Of a stretch of 5,724 bases of DNA, positions 1 through 4,447 are shown piece by piece. The position numbers were made by a program, and so were the translations under genes. Source of the DNA: Planctomycetota bacterium (lineage in GTDB: Bacteria; Planctomycetota; Phycisphaerae; FEN-1346; JAACEH01); contig JAFGPY010000313.1 of NCBI GenBank assembly GCA_016935955.1, forward strand, positions 1-5,724. Direction: 5' to 3'. Every line of letters begins with the position of its first letter. Within the stretch, counting starts at the first letter, position 1. The notes beneath the pieces are model-generated. The model saw nothing but the letters and a program-made list of their open reading frames with translations, had not been told where the DNA came from and searched no databases.

Positions 1-218
1 AGGTCGGCCCGGCCGCCGAGGGTCACGATGTTGTTGGCCACGGCCCCCGCGCCGCCGACGCGGTCTTCCTCGCCGGCCACGCGCAGCACCTGGATCGGCG
101 CTTCCTGGCTGATCCGTTCGGCGTCGCCATAGACGTAACGGTCCAGCATCAGGTCGCCCAGAATCAGAATCCGCGGACGATCCAGACGTTCAAGCACCTC
201 GCGCAATCGTTCGTACAT
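1..218 (-). CDS. hldE: D-glycero-beta-D-manno-heptose-7-phosphate kinase, N-terminal part (cut by window edge)
   Basis: This is a PfkB/ribokinase-family sugar kinase that phosphorylates heptose 7-phosphate at C1 in the ADP-heptose pathway supplying the LPS inner core. Only the first 72 residues are visible. Residues 16-28 (RILILGDLMLDRY), 30-41 (YGDAERISQEAP) and 54-63 (VGGAGAVANN) match the family's opening strand, the substrate-binding loop with the RIS.EAP signature, and the glycine-rich GGA..N segment. The usual family form is PGGAANVA.N, so GGAGAVANN is a mild variant. The start at 218 is supported by AGGAG (228-224) five bases upstream and by the normal distance from the start to the GD.MLDRY motif. 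The C-terminus is outside the window, so a fused nucleotidyltransferase domain (HldE) cannot be told from a stand-alone kinase (RfaE1/HldA). A 309-bp gap with its own promoter-like region separates it from the upstream gene, so it probably starts a new transcription unit. Confidence 0.9.
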   Translation of the reverse strand, partial: MYERLREVLERLDRPRILILGDLMLDRYVYGDAERISQEAPIQVLRVAGEEDRVGGAGAVANNIVTLGGRAD

Positions 219-254
219 GCACGCTCCTGCCGTTGCAGCAACGCGAATCGGCCC

Positions 255-320
255 AAAGGACAAATCACCGAGGTGATAGGATAATGTAAACTCGCAGCAA
301 AGACCAGAGGTGATTTTCGC
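255..320 (-). promoter_or_regulatory. Probable promoter/operator region for the heptose kinase gene
   Basis: This stretch is visibly AT-richer than its surroundings and lies 37-100 bases upstream of the kinase start. On the minus strand it carries ATCACCTC twice (314-307 and 277-270), with start points 37 bases apart. The second copy is extended by an inverted GGTGAT, giving the palindrome ATCACC-TC-GGTGAT (277-264). A -10-like TATCCT-type sequence lies between them near 285-278, but no good -35 is evident. Three half-sites around a possible -10 suggest a regulator-binding site. The repeats are observed; the promoter and operator roles are inferred. Confidence 0.4.
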
Positions 321-330
321 GCGACAGGCC

Positions 331-384
331 GAGGCAGGTCGCCGGACGCCGCAATGAAGGGGCGGAGGCGGGTCGCCGGACACC
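331..384. repeat. Two 20-bp direct repeats upstream of the kinase gene
   Basis: The segments 331-350 and 365-384 read GAGGCAGGTCGCCGGACGCC and GAGGCGGGTCGCCGGACACC. They match at 18 of 20 positions and start 34 bases apart. They lie between the terminator-like hairpin and the AT-rich promoter region. They might be binding sites or remnants of a small duplication; nothing in the sequence decides which. Confidence 0.55.
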
Positions 385-392
385 CCAACAAG

Positions 393-411
393 CCCCCGGC
401 ACCGCCGGGGG
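393..411 (-). terminator. GC-rich terminator-like hairpin
   Basis: On the minus strand CCCCCGGC, a three-base GGT loop and GCCGGGGG form a perfect 8-bp stem, followed by CTTGTTGG. It lies about 117 bases past the stop of the gene ending at 528 and before the kinase promoter region, where the upstream operon should end. The following tract has only four scattered T residues, so it is a weak intrinsic terminator at best. Confidence 0.45.
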
Positions 412-430
412 ATCGAAGAGCCAAGGGTTG

Positions 431-512
431 GCGCGGGATGCCATGGTCTAGCCAAAGGCTAGGCCATGAGAAACGCCGGCTGTGTATTGTGCGCTGATCA
501 TGGCACCCGCAC
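431..512. repeat. Inverted pair of REP-like elements with a strong internal hairpin
   Basis: The left end (431-448, GCGCGGGATGCCATGGTC) and the reverse complement of the right end (512-496, GTGCGGGTGCCATGATC) match except for one extra A and two substitutions. The roughly 82-bp block is therefore bounded by inverted repeats. Inside the left copy, 442-453 pairs with 457-468 across an AAA loop: 11 Watson-Crick pairs plus one G-T wobble on the plus strand. The block lies just past the stop at 528. The layout resembles a REP pair (BIME-like), and the GGG(A)TGCCATG flank recurs at 1383-1391. No T-tract follows on the minus strand, so an intrinsic terminator role is unlikely. Confidence 0.55.
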
Positions 513-527
513 CTGGATCCGCAGCCA

Positions 528-1079
528 TCACGGCCGCGTGATCGAATCGACGGTGAACGTCCAGTGGATCGGCGTGTTCTGCTTGAAGGACATTTCGAGC
601 ACCACCTGCTGCCCGGCGTCGTTGGACAGCGTCACGGTGACGTTGCCCGCTGCGGTGGCCGTCTGTTGCGGGCAATCGGCCTTGAACCAGTTGATCTGGC
701 CCAGATCGTTCGTGGCCTGCTGGCCGTGGTTGGTGAAAACGTACTCCTTGATCGCTTCGGAGAACGCCCTGTCCGCGACGGGCGCGCCCGACATCGACCA
801 CGTGTTGCAGTGCTCGGCGTACGGATAGGCCCTGCTGGCCATCACGGTGGGGGCACGCGGCGCAGACACGGTCTTGGACCTGGTGGCCCTGAAGGCGAAC
901 GCCCCAAAGAACACGGCAACGATCGCCAGCAACACCATCATCCCCAGGCAACCGATGCCGCAGATCAGCAGAATCCAACCGGTCTTGTTCGACTTGCGCG
1001 GCGTTTGCGGCTCGCCCGCCATGCCCTGCTGCGGCGTCCCCGTTCCGCCCGCACCCGCCATCTCATTCTGTCCGTTCAT
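528..1079 (-). CDS. Single-pass membrane protein with extracytoplasmic domain, function unknown
   Basis: This 183-aa protein is not recognised. Residues 1-32 are rich in Gly, Pro, Gln and Thr, look disordered and end in a basic stretch (PRKSNK). Residues 34-63 form one hydrophobic membrane segment with several Cys and Gly residues. The basic side before the segment suggests a cytoplasmic N-terminus. Residues 65-183 would then be a periplasmic or external domain with two Cys (91 and 136) that could pair, and a Thr/Val-rich beta-like end (NVTVTLSNDAG, HWTFTVDSITRP). The start at 1079 is supported by AGAGGTG (1090-1084) with the GAGG core six bases upstream. It follows the 76-aa membrane protein by 27 bases, so the two are very likely cotranscribed. 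Plus-strand open frames over the same bases are shadows. Confidence 0.75.
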   Translation of the reverse strand: MNGQNEMAGAGGTGTPQQGMAGEPQTPRKSNKTGWILLICGIGCLGMMVLLAIVAVFFGAFAFRATRSKTVSAPRAPTVMASRAYPYAEHCNTWSMSGAPVADRAFSEAIKEYVFTNHGQQATNDLGQINWFKADCPQQTATAAGNVTVTLSNDAGQQVVLEMSFKQNTPIHWTFTVDSITRP

Positions 1080-1106
1080 GTCCCACCTCTCCCCTATGCT
1101 CCACGG

Positions 1107-1337
1107 TCATTTCTCAGACATCGTCGGGTCATCGAGATGCGAGGTCTCCTCAATCCTGCGTTCCCAGTAACTGTTGACCCAATCGGCCACGTCGTCCTTG
1201 TAGAACATCAGCAGCCCCAGCAACGGCAGTGACAGAAACACCGCCAGCACCAGGCGCCCCAGGCCGACGACCAGGCAGGTGGTCTTTCCGCGAGGCGTTC
1301 GATCCGCCGCCCTGGGGCCGTTCGACGTCTGACTCAT
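1107..1337 (-). CDS. Small single-pass membrane protein, function unknown
   Basis: This is a 76-aa protein with a short polar, basic N-terminus (residues 1-18), one hydrophobic segment at about 20-45 (LVVGLGRLVLAVFLSLPLLGLLMF), and a charged, helical C-terminus (KDDVADWVNSYWERRIEE). The basic N-terminal side suggests the N-terminus lies in the cytoplasm. The start at 1337 has GGGAGAG (1350-1344) six bases upstream. It is followed after 27 bases by another membrane protein. A remnant copy of the end of the upstream gene (MIVSRL plus stop, 1373-1353) sits 15 bases before its start, suggesting the two genes were once nearly contiguous. No family is recognised. Confidence 0.7.
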   Translation of the reverse strand: MSQTSNGPRAADRTPRGKTTCLVVGLGRLVLAVFLSLPLLGLLMFYKDDVADWVNSYWERRIEETSHLDDPTMSEK

Positions 1338-1382
1338 GATGTGCTCTCCCGCTCACAGCCGCGAGACGATCATTCGCCGGCG

Positions 1383-1411
1383 GGTGCCATGCTTCTGCTC
1401 GCAGAAGCATG
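1383..1411 (+). repeat. REP-like palindromic hairpin within the inserted block
   Basis: The arms CATGCTTCTGC (1388-1398) and GCAGAAGCATG (1401-1411) form a perfect 11-bp stem around a two-base TC loop. The preceding bases GGGTGC belong to the GGG(A)TG[C/G]CATG flank also seen at 436-445 and, inverted, at 4413-4404. No T-run follows on either strand, so it is not an ordinary intrinsic terminator. Confidence 0.65.
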
Positions 1412-1462
1412 CCGAAGACCGGCGCCGCGCCGCCATGCATCTGACCGTCCACGCCTAAGCCT

Positions 1463-1482
1463 CCCGGCCGAGGGCGGCCGGG
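1463..1482. repeat. GC-rich palindromic hairpin after the 313-aa gene
   Basis: CCCGGCCG (1463-1470) pairs perfectly with CGGCCGGG (1475-1482) across a four-base AGGG loop. It begins 24 bases past the stop codon at 1506. There is no T-tract on the minus strand, so it could slow RNA polymerase or protect the 3' end but is not a classical terminator. It belongs to the block flanked by the 27/28-bp direct repeats. Confidence 0.5.
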
Positions 1483-1505
1483 CTACATAGGCCGGACATC
1501 TCCCG

Positions 1506-2447
1506 CTACAGCCGCGAGACGATCATCTGGTGCAGCAGAGGCACCATGATCTCGTGGTGCCCCGTCAAGGCGTAGCCGCGGCGGCTGGGCCGCTCCAGCA
1601 CGTTGACGCGCGGCCGGTAGTGCAGAATCTGGTCGAAGTTCGCCGTGACGATCTCCGACAGGTCGTGCCCCAGGTTCACCGCCACGGTGTAGGCCTTCAG
1701 GAAAACCTCGGGCAGGACCACTGCCGACCCGACGTTCAGCCACACGCCGCGACTCATGTCGCAGACCACGGCGCAGACCTTCCGGAAATCCAGCAGGCTG
1801 GCCGCGCCGATCGCGCCGCCGGGAGCGTCCGGGTGCATGTGCACCGTGTCCGTGCCCACCGCCACGTGAACCGTGGCCACGGCGTCGAGCCGGCTTGCGG
1901 CCGCAAGGATCGATGCCGCACCGTTGGGAAACTCGTCCTCGTCCTCGTTGATCAGGTCGCCGACCGCGCGGCCCAGGCCGCGGTGCCGCCCGAGCATGGC
2001 CGCATCGTTCATGTGCGCCGGCGTCTCTTCGACCATACCGAACGATCCGTCGGCCAGTCCCGCCTTGACGTCCTCGCTCGTCTCGCCGTGCATGGCGATC
2101 TCCAGGTCGTGAATGGCTCCCGCCCCGTTGAGGGCCACAGCCGTCAGCACGCCGCGATCGATCAGGTCGATCACGAAAGGCGCCAGGCCCACCTTGATGA
2201 CGTGGGCGCCCATGGCCATGACCACGGGACAGTCGGCCTCGTGGGCCGCGACGATCGCGTCGGCCAGTTCGTTCATAGCCCGCGTCACGGGCGTCCGCGG
2301 CAGCGACTCGACGAAGGCCCCGACCGTGGCGCCCTGCGGCGGCACGCAGCCGAACGAGTCCAGCGTCACCAGATGCTTGCGGTCGGCGATGCTGGTCATC
2401 TTCAGGCCGCCCAAGTCCAGCGGCTCGTAGTCCTTATGGTTCTTCAT
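1506..2447 (-). CDS. Conserved 313-aa protein, possibly related to deoxyhypusine synthase fold; linked to lpxK
   Basis: This soluble protein has no signal peptide or membrane segment. Motif-like stretches in order are MGAHVIKVGLAP (79-90), NGAGAIHDLEIAMHGETSED (107-126), HVAVGTDTVHMHP (194-206), NVGSAVVLPEVFLKA (238-252), HYRPRVNVLERP (276-287) and GHHEIMVPLL (296-305). The order of a GxH start, VIDLI.RG, then an NGA..HD segment, and later a glycine-bearing segment before PEVFLKA, recalls the NAD-binding deoxyhypusine synthase fold. This is a resemblance only, and a bacterial hypusination role is not implied. Several invariant-looking His and Asp residues suggest an enzyme. The ATG at 2447 overlaps the lpxK end by 14 bases, with GGAG (2460-2457) nine bases upstream, implying translational coupling. 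The open frame continues upstream to 3266 only as an lpxK shadow. The last six codons recur at 1373-1353 as a remnant. Confidence 0.85.
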   Translation of the reverse strand: MKNHKDYEPLDLGGLKMTSIADRKHLVTLDSFGCVPPQGATVGAFVESLPRTPVTRAMNELADAIVAAHEADCPVVMAMGAHVIKVGLAPFVIDLIDRGVLTAVALNGAGAIHDLEIAMHGETSEDVKAGLADGSFGMVEETPAHMNDAAMLGRHRGLGRAVGDLINEDEDEFPNGAASILAAASRLDAVATVHVAVGTDTVHMHPDAPGGAIGAASLLDFRKVCAVVCDMSRGVWLNVGSAVVLPEVFLKAYTVAVNLGHDLSEIVTANFDQILHYRPRVNVLERPSRRGYALTGHHEIMVPLLHQMIVSRL

Positions 2448-3540
2448 GGCTTCGGTCTCCGTGCTCTGCGGCCCCGACCAGCGGCCGCAATACATCATCC
2501 AGTGCCTCGTTGCCTTCGTCCAGCACGATCTCGATCTCCACGGCGGCAACCTTCGCCGCGTCGGGCCAGCGGCCGACAAGGTCATCGGAGGCCACCTTGG
2601 CGAAATCCTTCGTCGTTGTGACGATCCACTCGGCCTCGGCCGCCCGCGCCGCCTCGACGATGGCCGCAATGTCGGCGGGGCCGTAGGCATGATGGTCGGC
2701 GAAGTCCCGGGTGGCCGCCTCGACCGCGCCGAGATCGGCCAACGTGCGATGAAACGCCTCGGGATTGCCGAGGCCGCAGAAGGCGTAGCACGGACGACCG
2801 CGAAGTGTCTCCATCGGCGCCGTGCCGCCATCGGCCAGGAGCAGTCCCGTCGGGCGATGCGAAGCGTGAAGCAGCGTCGCGCCCGGACGCAGGTAGCGCT
2901 GCACGCGACGTTCCACGTCGGCCAGCGCCACGGCGTCGACCTGGTCGCTCCGCGTGATGACCACCACGCCGGCCCGCCGCAGAGCCGAGACCGGCTCGCG
3001 CAGGAGGCCGCGCGGCAGGCAGTGTCCGTAACCGAACGGGCGCGTGGCGTCCACGGCCACGATGTCCAGGTTGCGGTACAGACGCAGGTGCTGGAACCCG
3101 TCGTCCAGCACGGCGACGTCGTGCGGCTCCGTTCGAACAACCTCGCACAGGGCCGCGTAACGGTCCGACGATTCGATCTGCTTGACCATCGGTGGCAACT
3201 CGCGCCGCAGGGCGGCCGCCTCGTCGCCCGTGCGGCCGTGCTGCCGCTTGTAGCCGCGGCTGACAATCACCGGGCGGTGCCCCATCGCCGCCAGCCGCCG
3301 CACCACCAGTACCACCAGCGGCGTCTTGCCCGTGCCGCCGACGGTCAGGTTGCCGACGCTCACGACGGGCAGATCGACCCGCCGCGCGGCCAGACGATAG
3401 TAGGCTCGCCTTGCGGCCACGACAGCGCGGTACGGCAGCGACGCCGCCCAGAGCAGCCCGCGCAGCATCGCGGCCCACAGGCCCCGACGGCGGCCCGAAA
3501 CCAAGGCGAAGTAGTCGGCCTGTCGCTGAGGGTCGGCCAT
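2434..3540 (-). CDS. lpxK: Tetraacyldisaccharide 4'-kinase (lipid A 4'-kinase)
   Basis: LpxK transfers the ATP gamma-phosphate to the 4' position of tetraacyldisaccharide 1-phosphate, making lipid IVA at the cytoplasmic face of the inner membrane. The 368-aa product has the family motifs in order: an N-terminal hydrophobic/amphipathic anchor at about 24-46, the Walker A variant GNLTVGGTGKTP (63-74), SRGYKR (94-99), DDGFQH (146-151), LPRGLLREP (175-183), FCGLGNPEAF (254-263), DHHAY (282-286) and TTTKDFAK (308-315). All key segments look intact, and the length is slightly above the usual 320-360. The start at 3540 fits the family's N-terminus (FALVSGRRRG before the anchor) but has no Shine-Dalgarno sequence, which agrees with the leaderless promoter proposed just upstream. 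The 3' end overlaps the next gene by 14 bases. A large overlapping plus-strand frame is a shadow. Confidence 0.95.
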   Translation of the reverse strand: MADPQRQADYFALVSGRRRGLWAAMLRGLLWAASLPYRAVVAARRAYYRLAARRVDLPVVSVGNLTVGGTGKTPLVVLVVRRLAAMGHRPVIVSRGYKRQHGRTGDEAAALRRELPPMVKQIESSDRYAALCEVVRTEPHDVAVLDDGFQHLRLYRNLDIVAVDATRPFGYGHCLPRGLLREPVSALRRAGVVVITRSDQVDAVALADVERRVQRYLRPGATLLHASHRPTGLLLADGGTAPMETLRGRPCYAFCGLGNPEAFHRTLADLGAVEAATRDFADHHAYGPADIAAIVEAARAAEAEWIVTTTKDFAKVASDDLVGRWPDAAKVAAVEIEIVLDEGNEALDDVLRPLVGAAEHGDRSHEEP

Positions 3541-3548
3541 AGCTGATG

Positions 3549-3576
3549 AGTATAAACTCTGCCGCCAACCGGTAAA
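3549..3576 (-). promoter_or_regulatory. Candidate sigma70-type promoter for lpxK, predicting a leaderless mRNA
   Basis: On the minus strand TTTACC (3576-3571) and TATACT (3554-3549) are separated by 16 bases. They match the TTGACA and TATAAT consensus at 4 and 5 of 6 positions. Only 38 bases separate the end of the upstream terminator T-tract from the lpxK ATG, so a promoter here is expected if lpxK is not read through. A start site about seven bases past the -10 would fall at 3543-3541, essentially at the ATG (3540). This agrees with the missing SD. Confidence 0.5.
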
Positions 3577-3578
3577 CG

Positions 3579-3611
3579 AAAAAGGCCCGCGGTCGCTGAG
3601 GGCCGCGGGCC
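3579..3611 (-). terminator. Rho-independent terminator after the 176-aa gene
   Basis: On the minus strand GGCCCGCGG (3611-3603) pairs with CCGCGGGCC (3592-3584), a perfect 9-bp GC-rich stem with a 10-base loop. It is followed immediately by TTTTT (3583-3579). It starts about 50 bases past the stop at 3662 and ends just before the lpxK promoter, so it separates the two transcription units. Confidence 0.88.
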
Positions 3612-3630
3612 GATCTGAAAGGAAGAGACA

Positions 3631-3652
3631 TTCGCGCGATTCTCCGCGCGAA
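3631..3652. repeat. Inverted repeat between the 176-aa gene and its terminator
   Basis: TTCGCGCG (3631-3638) and CGCGCGAA (3645-3652) form a perfect 8-bp stem with a six-base loop. No T-tract follows on the minus strand. It starts nine bases past the stop codon and precedes the true terminator, so it may protect the mRNA 3' end or be a helper hairpin. Confidence 0.5.
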
Positions 3653-3661
3653 GTGTGGCAG

Positions 3662-4192
3662 CTACTGCGATGGGGCCTTGGCGGCGGCCGCCTTGGGCCG
3701 CAGGGCGTCGATCAATGCCTGGGCCTGACGGCGCGTGCGGAACAGTCGCGTGATCATCCGCGCGTGCGTCGGCGAGACCGACTCGAAGAAGGCCTGCTTG
3801 TCGCGCACCTGGTCGTACGCGGCCAGTTCGCTGTCGATGCGGAACTTCATCTGCTCGGCCAGATCGAGCGCTCCGGCGGGATCGGCCGCAGCGGTCAGCT
3901 CCAGCACCTGGCACGGCCGCGTCAGGGCCAGCAGGGCCGGATCGTAAAGCGGTCCGAGCAGGCGGTCCCACAGCCACACGTGACACAGCCGCGCATTGCT
4001 GCTCAGATGCTCGCGAACACCCTCGAAGGCCTCTTCACCCAACAGGTTGGGGTGGAAGCGCGAACTCATCGCAAGATGCAGGTCGCCTTCCAGCGCCTCG
4101 GCCTTGGCGGCAAGCCGCCCCTGCATCGGGGTCGAGTTGAATTGTGGTCGCCGCGATTGCGGCGGAGTGATTCTCTGATCGACGGCAAACAT
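3662..4192 (-). CDS. Hypothetical 176-aa helical protein
   Basis: No family is recognised. The protein lacks a signal peptide and membrane segment and is probably cytoplasmic and mostly alpha-helical. Residues 1-25 are polar and Pro/Gln/Arg-containing. The middle has aromatic-rich helix (CHVWLWDRLLGPLYDP, about 70-85) and acidic, Ala-rich helices (about 100-130). The C-terminus is basic and Ala-rich (RLFRTRRQAQALIDALRPKAAAAKAP), which could bind nucleic acid or another acidic partner. The start at 4192 is well fixed by GGGGAGGA (4207-4200) seven bases upstream. It is flanked by a 255-bp intergenic region and a strong terminator, so it appears to be a one-gene transcription unit, with no evident functional tie to lpxK. 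Confidence 0.8.
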   Translation of the reverse strand: MFAVDQRITPPQSRRPQFNSTPMQGRLAAKAEALEGDLHLAMSSRFHPNLLGEEAFEGVREHLSSNARLCHVWLWDRLLGPLYDPALLALTRPCQVLELTAAADPAGALDLAEQMKFRIDSELAAYDQVRDKQAFFESVSPTHARMITRLFRTRRQAQALIDALRPKAAAAKAPSQ

Positions 4193-4386
4193 TGGACAGT
4201 CCTCCCCAGACTTACATCTATCGGCACAATCCCCTCAACCGGCCCACCCGGTTCCGATCGCGTGCCTGTGGTATTAAACGTTTGAAGTGTTAGGACTATT
4301 CCCGCAAAGGGGTAAGGTTTCGACAAGGTCGAGGATTTATTGACTGAATCTGCCGACGACGCGACAGGTGTGCGGCAATCGGAATT

Positions 4387-4408
4387 ATGGCCACGCAAGC
4401 GTGGCCAT
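4387..4408 (-). repeat. REP-like palindromic hairpin between the beta-helix gene and the 176-aa gene
   Basis: ATGGCCACGC (4387-4396) and GCGTGGCCAT (4399-4408) form a perfect 10-bp stem with a two-base loop. On the minus strand the hairpin is preceded by GGGGTGGC, so the sense sequence reads GGGGTGGCATGG, the same flank type as the hairpins at 436-468 and 1383-1411 but with a different stem. It lies about 40 bases past the stop at 4448. No T-tract follows. The rest of the 4193-4447 gap shows an SD for the next gene but no convincing promoter. Confidence 0.6.
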
Positions 4409-4447
4409 GCCACCCCGTTCATTTCGCGTGCGTGTTCGCCGCCCACC

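Larger units (their letters stand above)
1346..1526. repeat. 27/28-bp direct repeats flanking a 126-bp hairpin-bearing block
   Basis: The segments 1346-1373 and 1500-1526 are identical except for one extra C at 1354 in the first copy. The second copy covers the last six codons and stop of the gene ending at 1506 plus adjacent bases. On the minus strand the first copy also reads MIVSRL followed by a stop (TGA instead of TAG, caused by the one-base difference). Between them, 1374-1499 (126 bp) is non-coding and holds two hairpins (1388-1411 and 1463-1482). The arrangement resembles insertion of a small element with duplication of target sequence, though the repeat is long for a transposon target duplication. 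Recombination or replication slippage could also produce it. Confidence 0.7.

Noticed and set aside
164..424. Minus-strand 86-codon frame overlapping the kinase start
   Set aside because: It spans the direct repeats, terminator-like hairpin and promoter region and then reads the kinase gene out of frame. The kinase frame has the SD and family motifs.
564..1232. Plus-strand 222-codon open frame
   Set aside because: It runs antisense across two small membrane protein genes that have good SDs and clear membrane segments. Its product is Arg/His-rich with no recognisable feature.
431..1482. CRISPR array or phage attachment site among the hairpins
   Set aside because: There is no regular repeat-spacer periodicity, no cas genes, and no tRNA or integrase. 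The hairpins have differing stems and irregular spacing.
1530..2621. Long plus-strand open frame (363 codons)
   Set aside because: It is antisense to the conserved 313-aa gene and lpxK. Its translation is Arg/His/Gln-rich with no motifs, typical of the mirror frame of GC-rich coding DNA.
2448..3266. N-terminal extension of the 313-aa protein up to 3266
   Set aside because: This part is an Arg/Ser/Pro-rich out-of-frame reading of lpxK. The real protein begins at 2447, where an SD is present and the composition changes.
2446..3546. Long plus-strand open frame (366 codons) opposite lpxK
   Set aside because: The minus strand carries all LpxK motifs in order. The plus translation has no family signature and a composition typical of a shadow.
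4270..4330. Possible promoter for the 176-aa gene (minus-strand TTTAAT at 4281-4276, near AAACGTTT)
   Set aside because: The -10-like hexamer is fair, but no acceptable -35 occurs at 16-18 bases. An alternative sigma factor cannot be judged from one site.
4066..4446. Minus-strand 126-codon frame across the intergenic region into the 176-aa gene
   Set aside because: It contains the palindromic hairpin, overlaps the N-terminus of the better supported gene and has no SD or protein-like motif.
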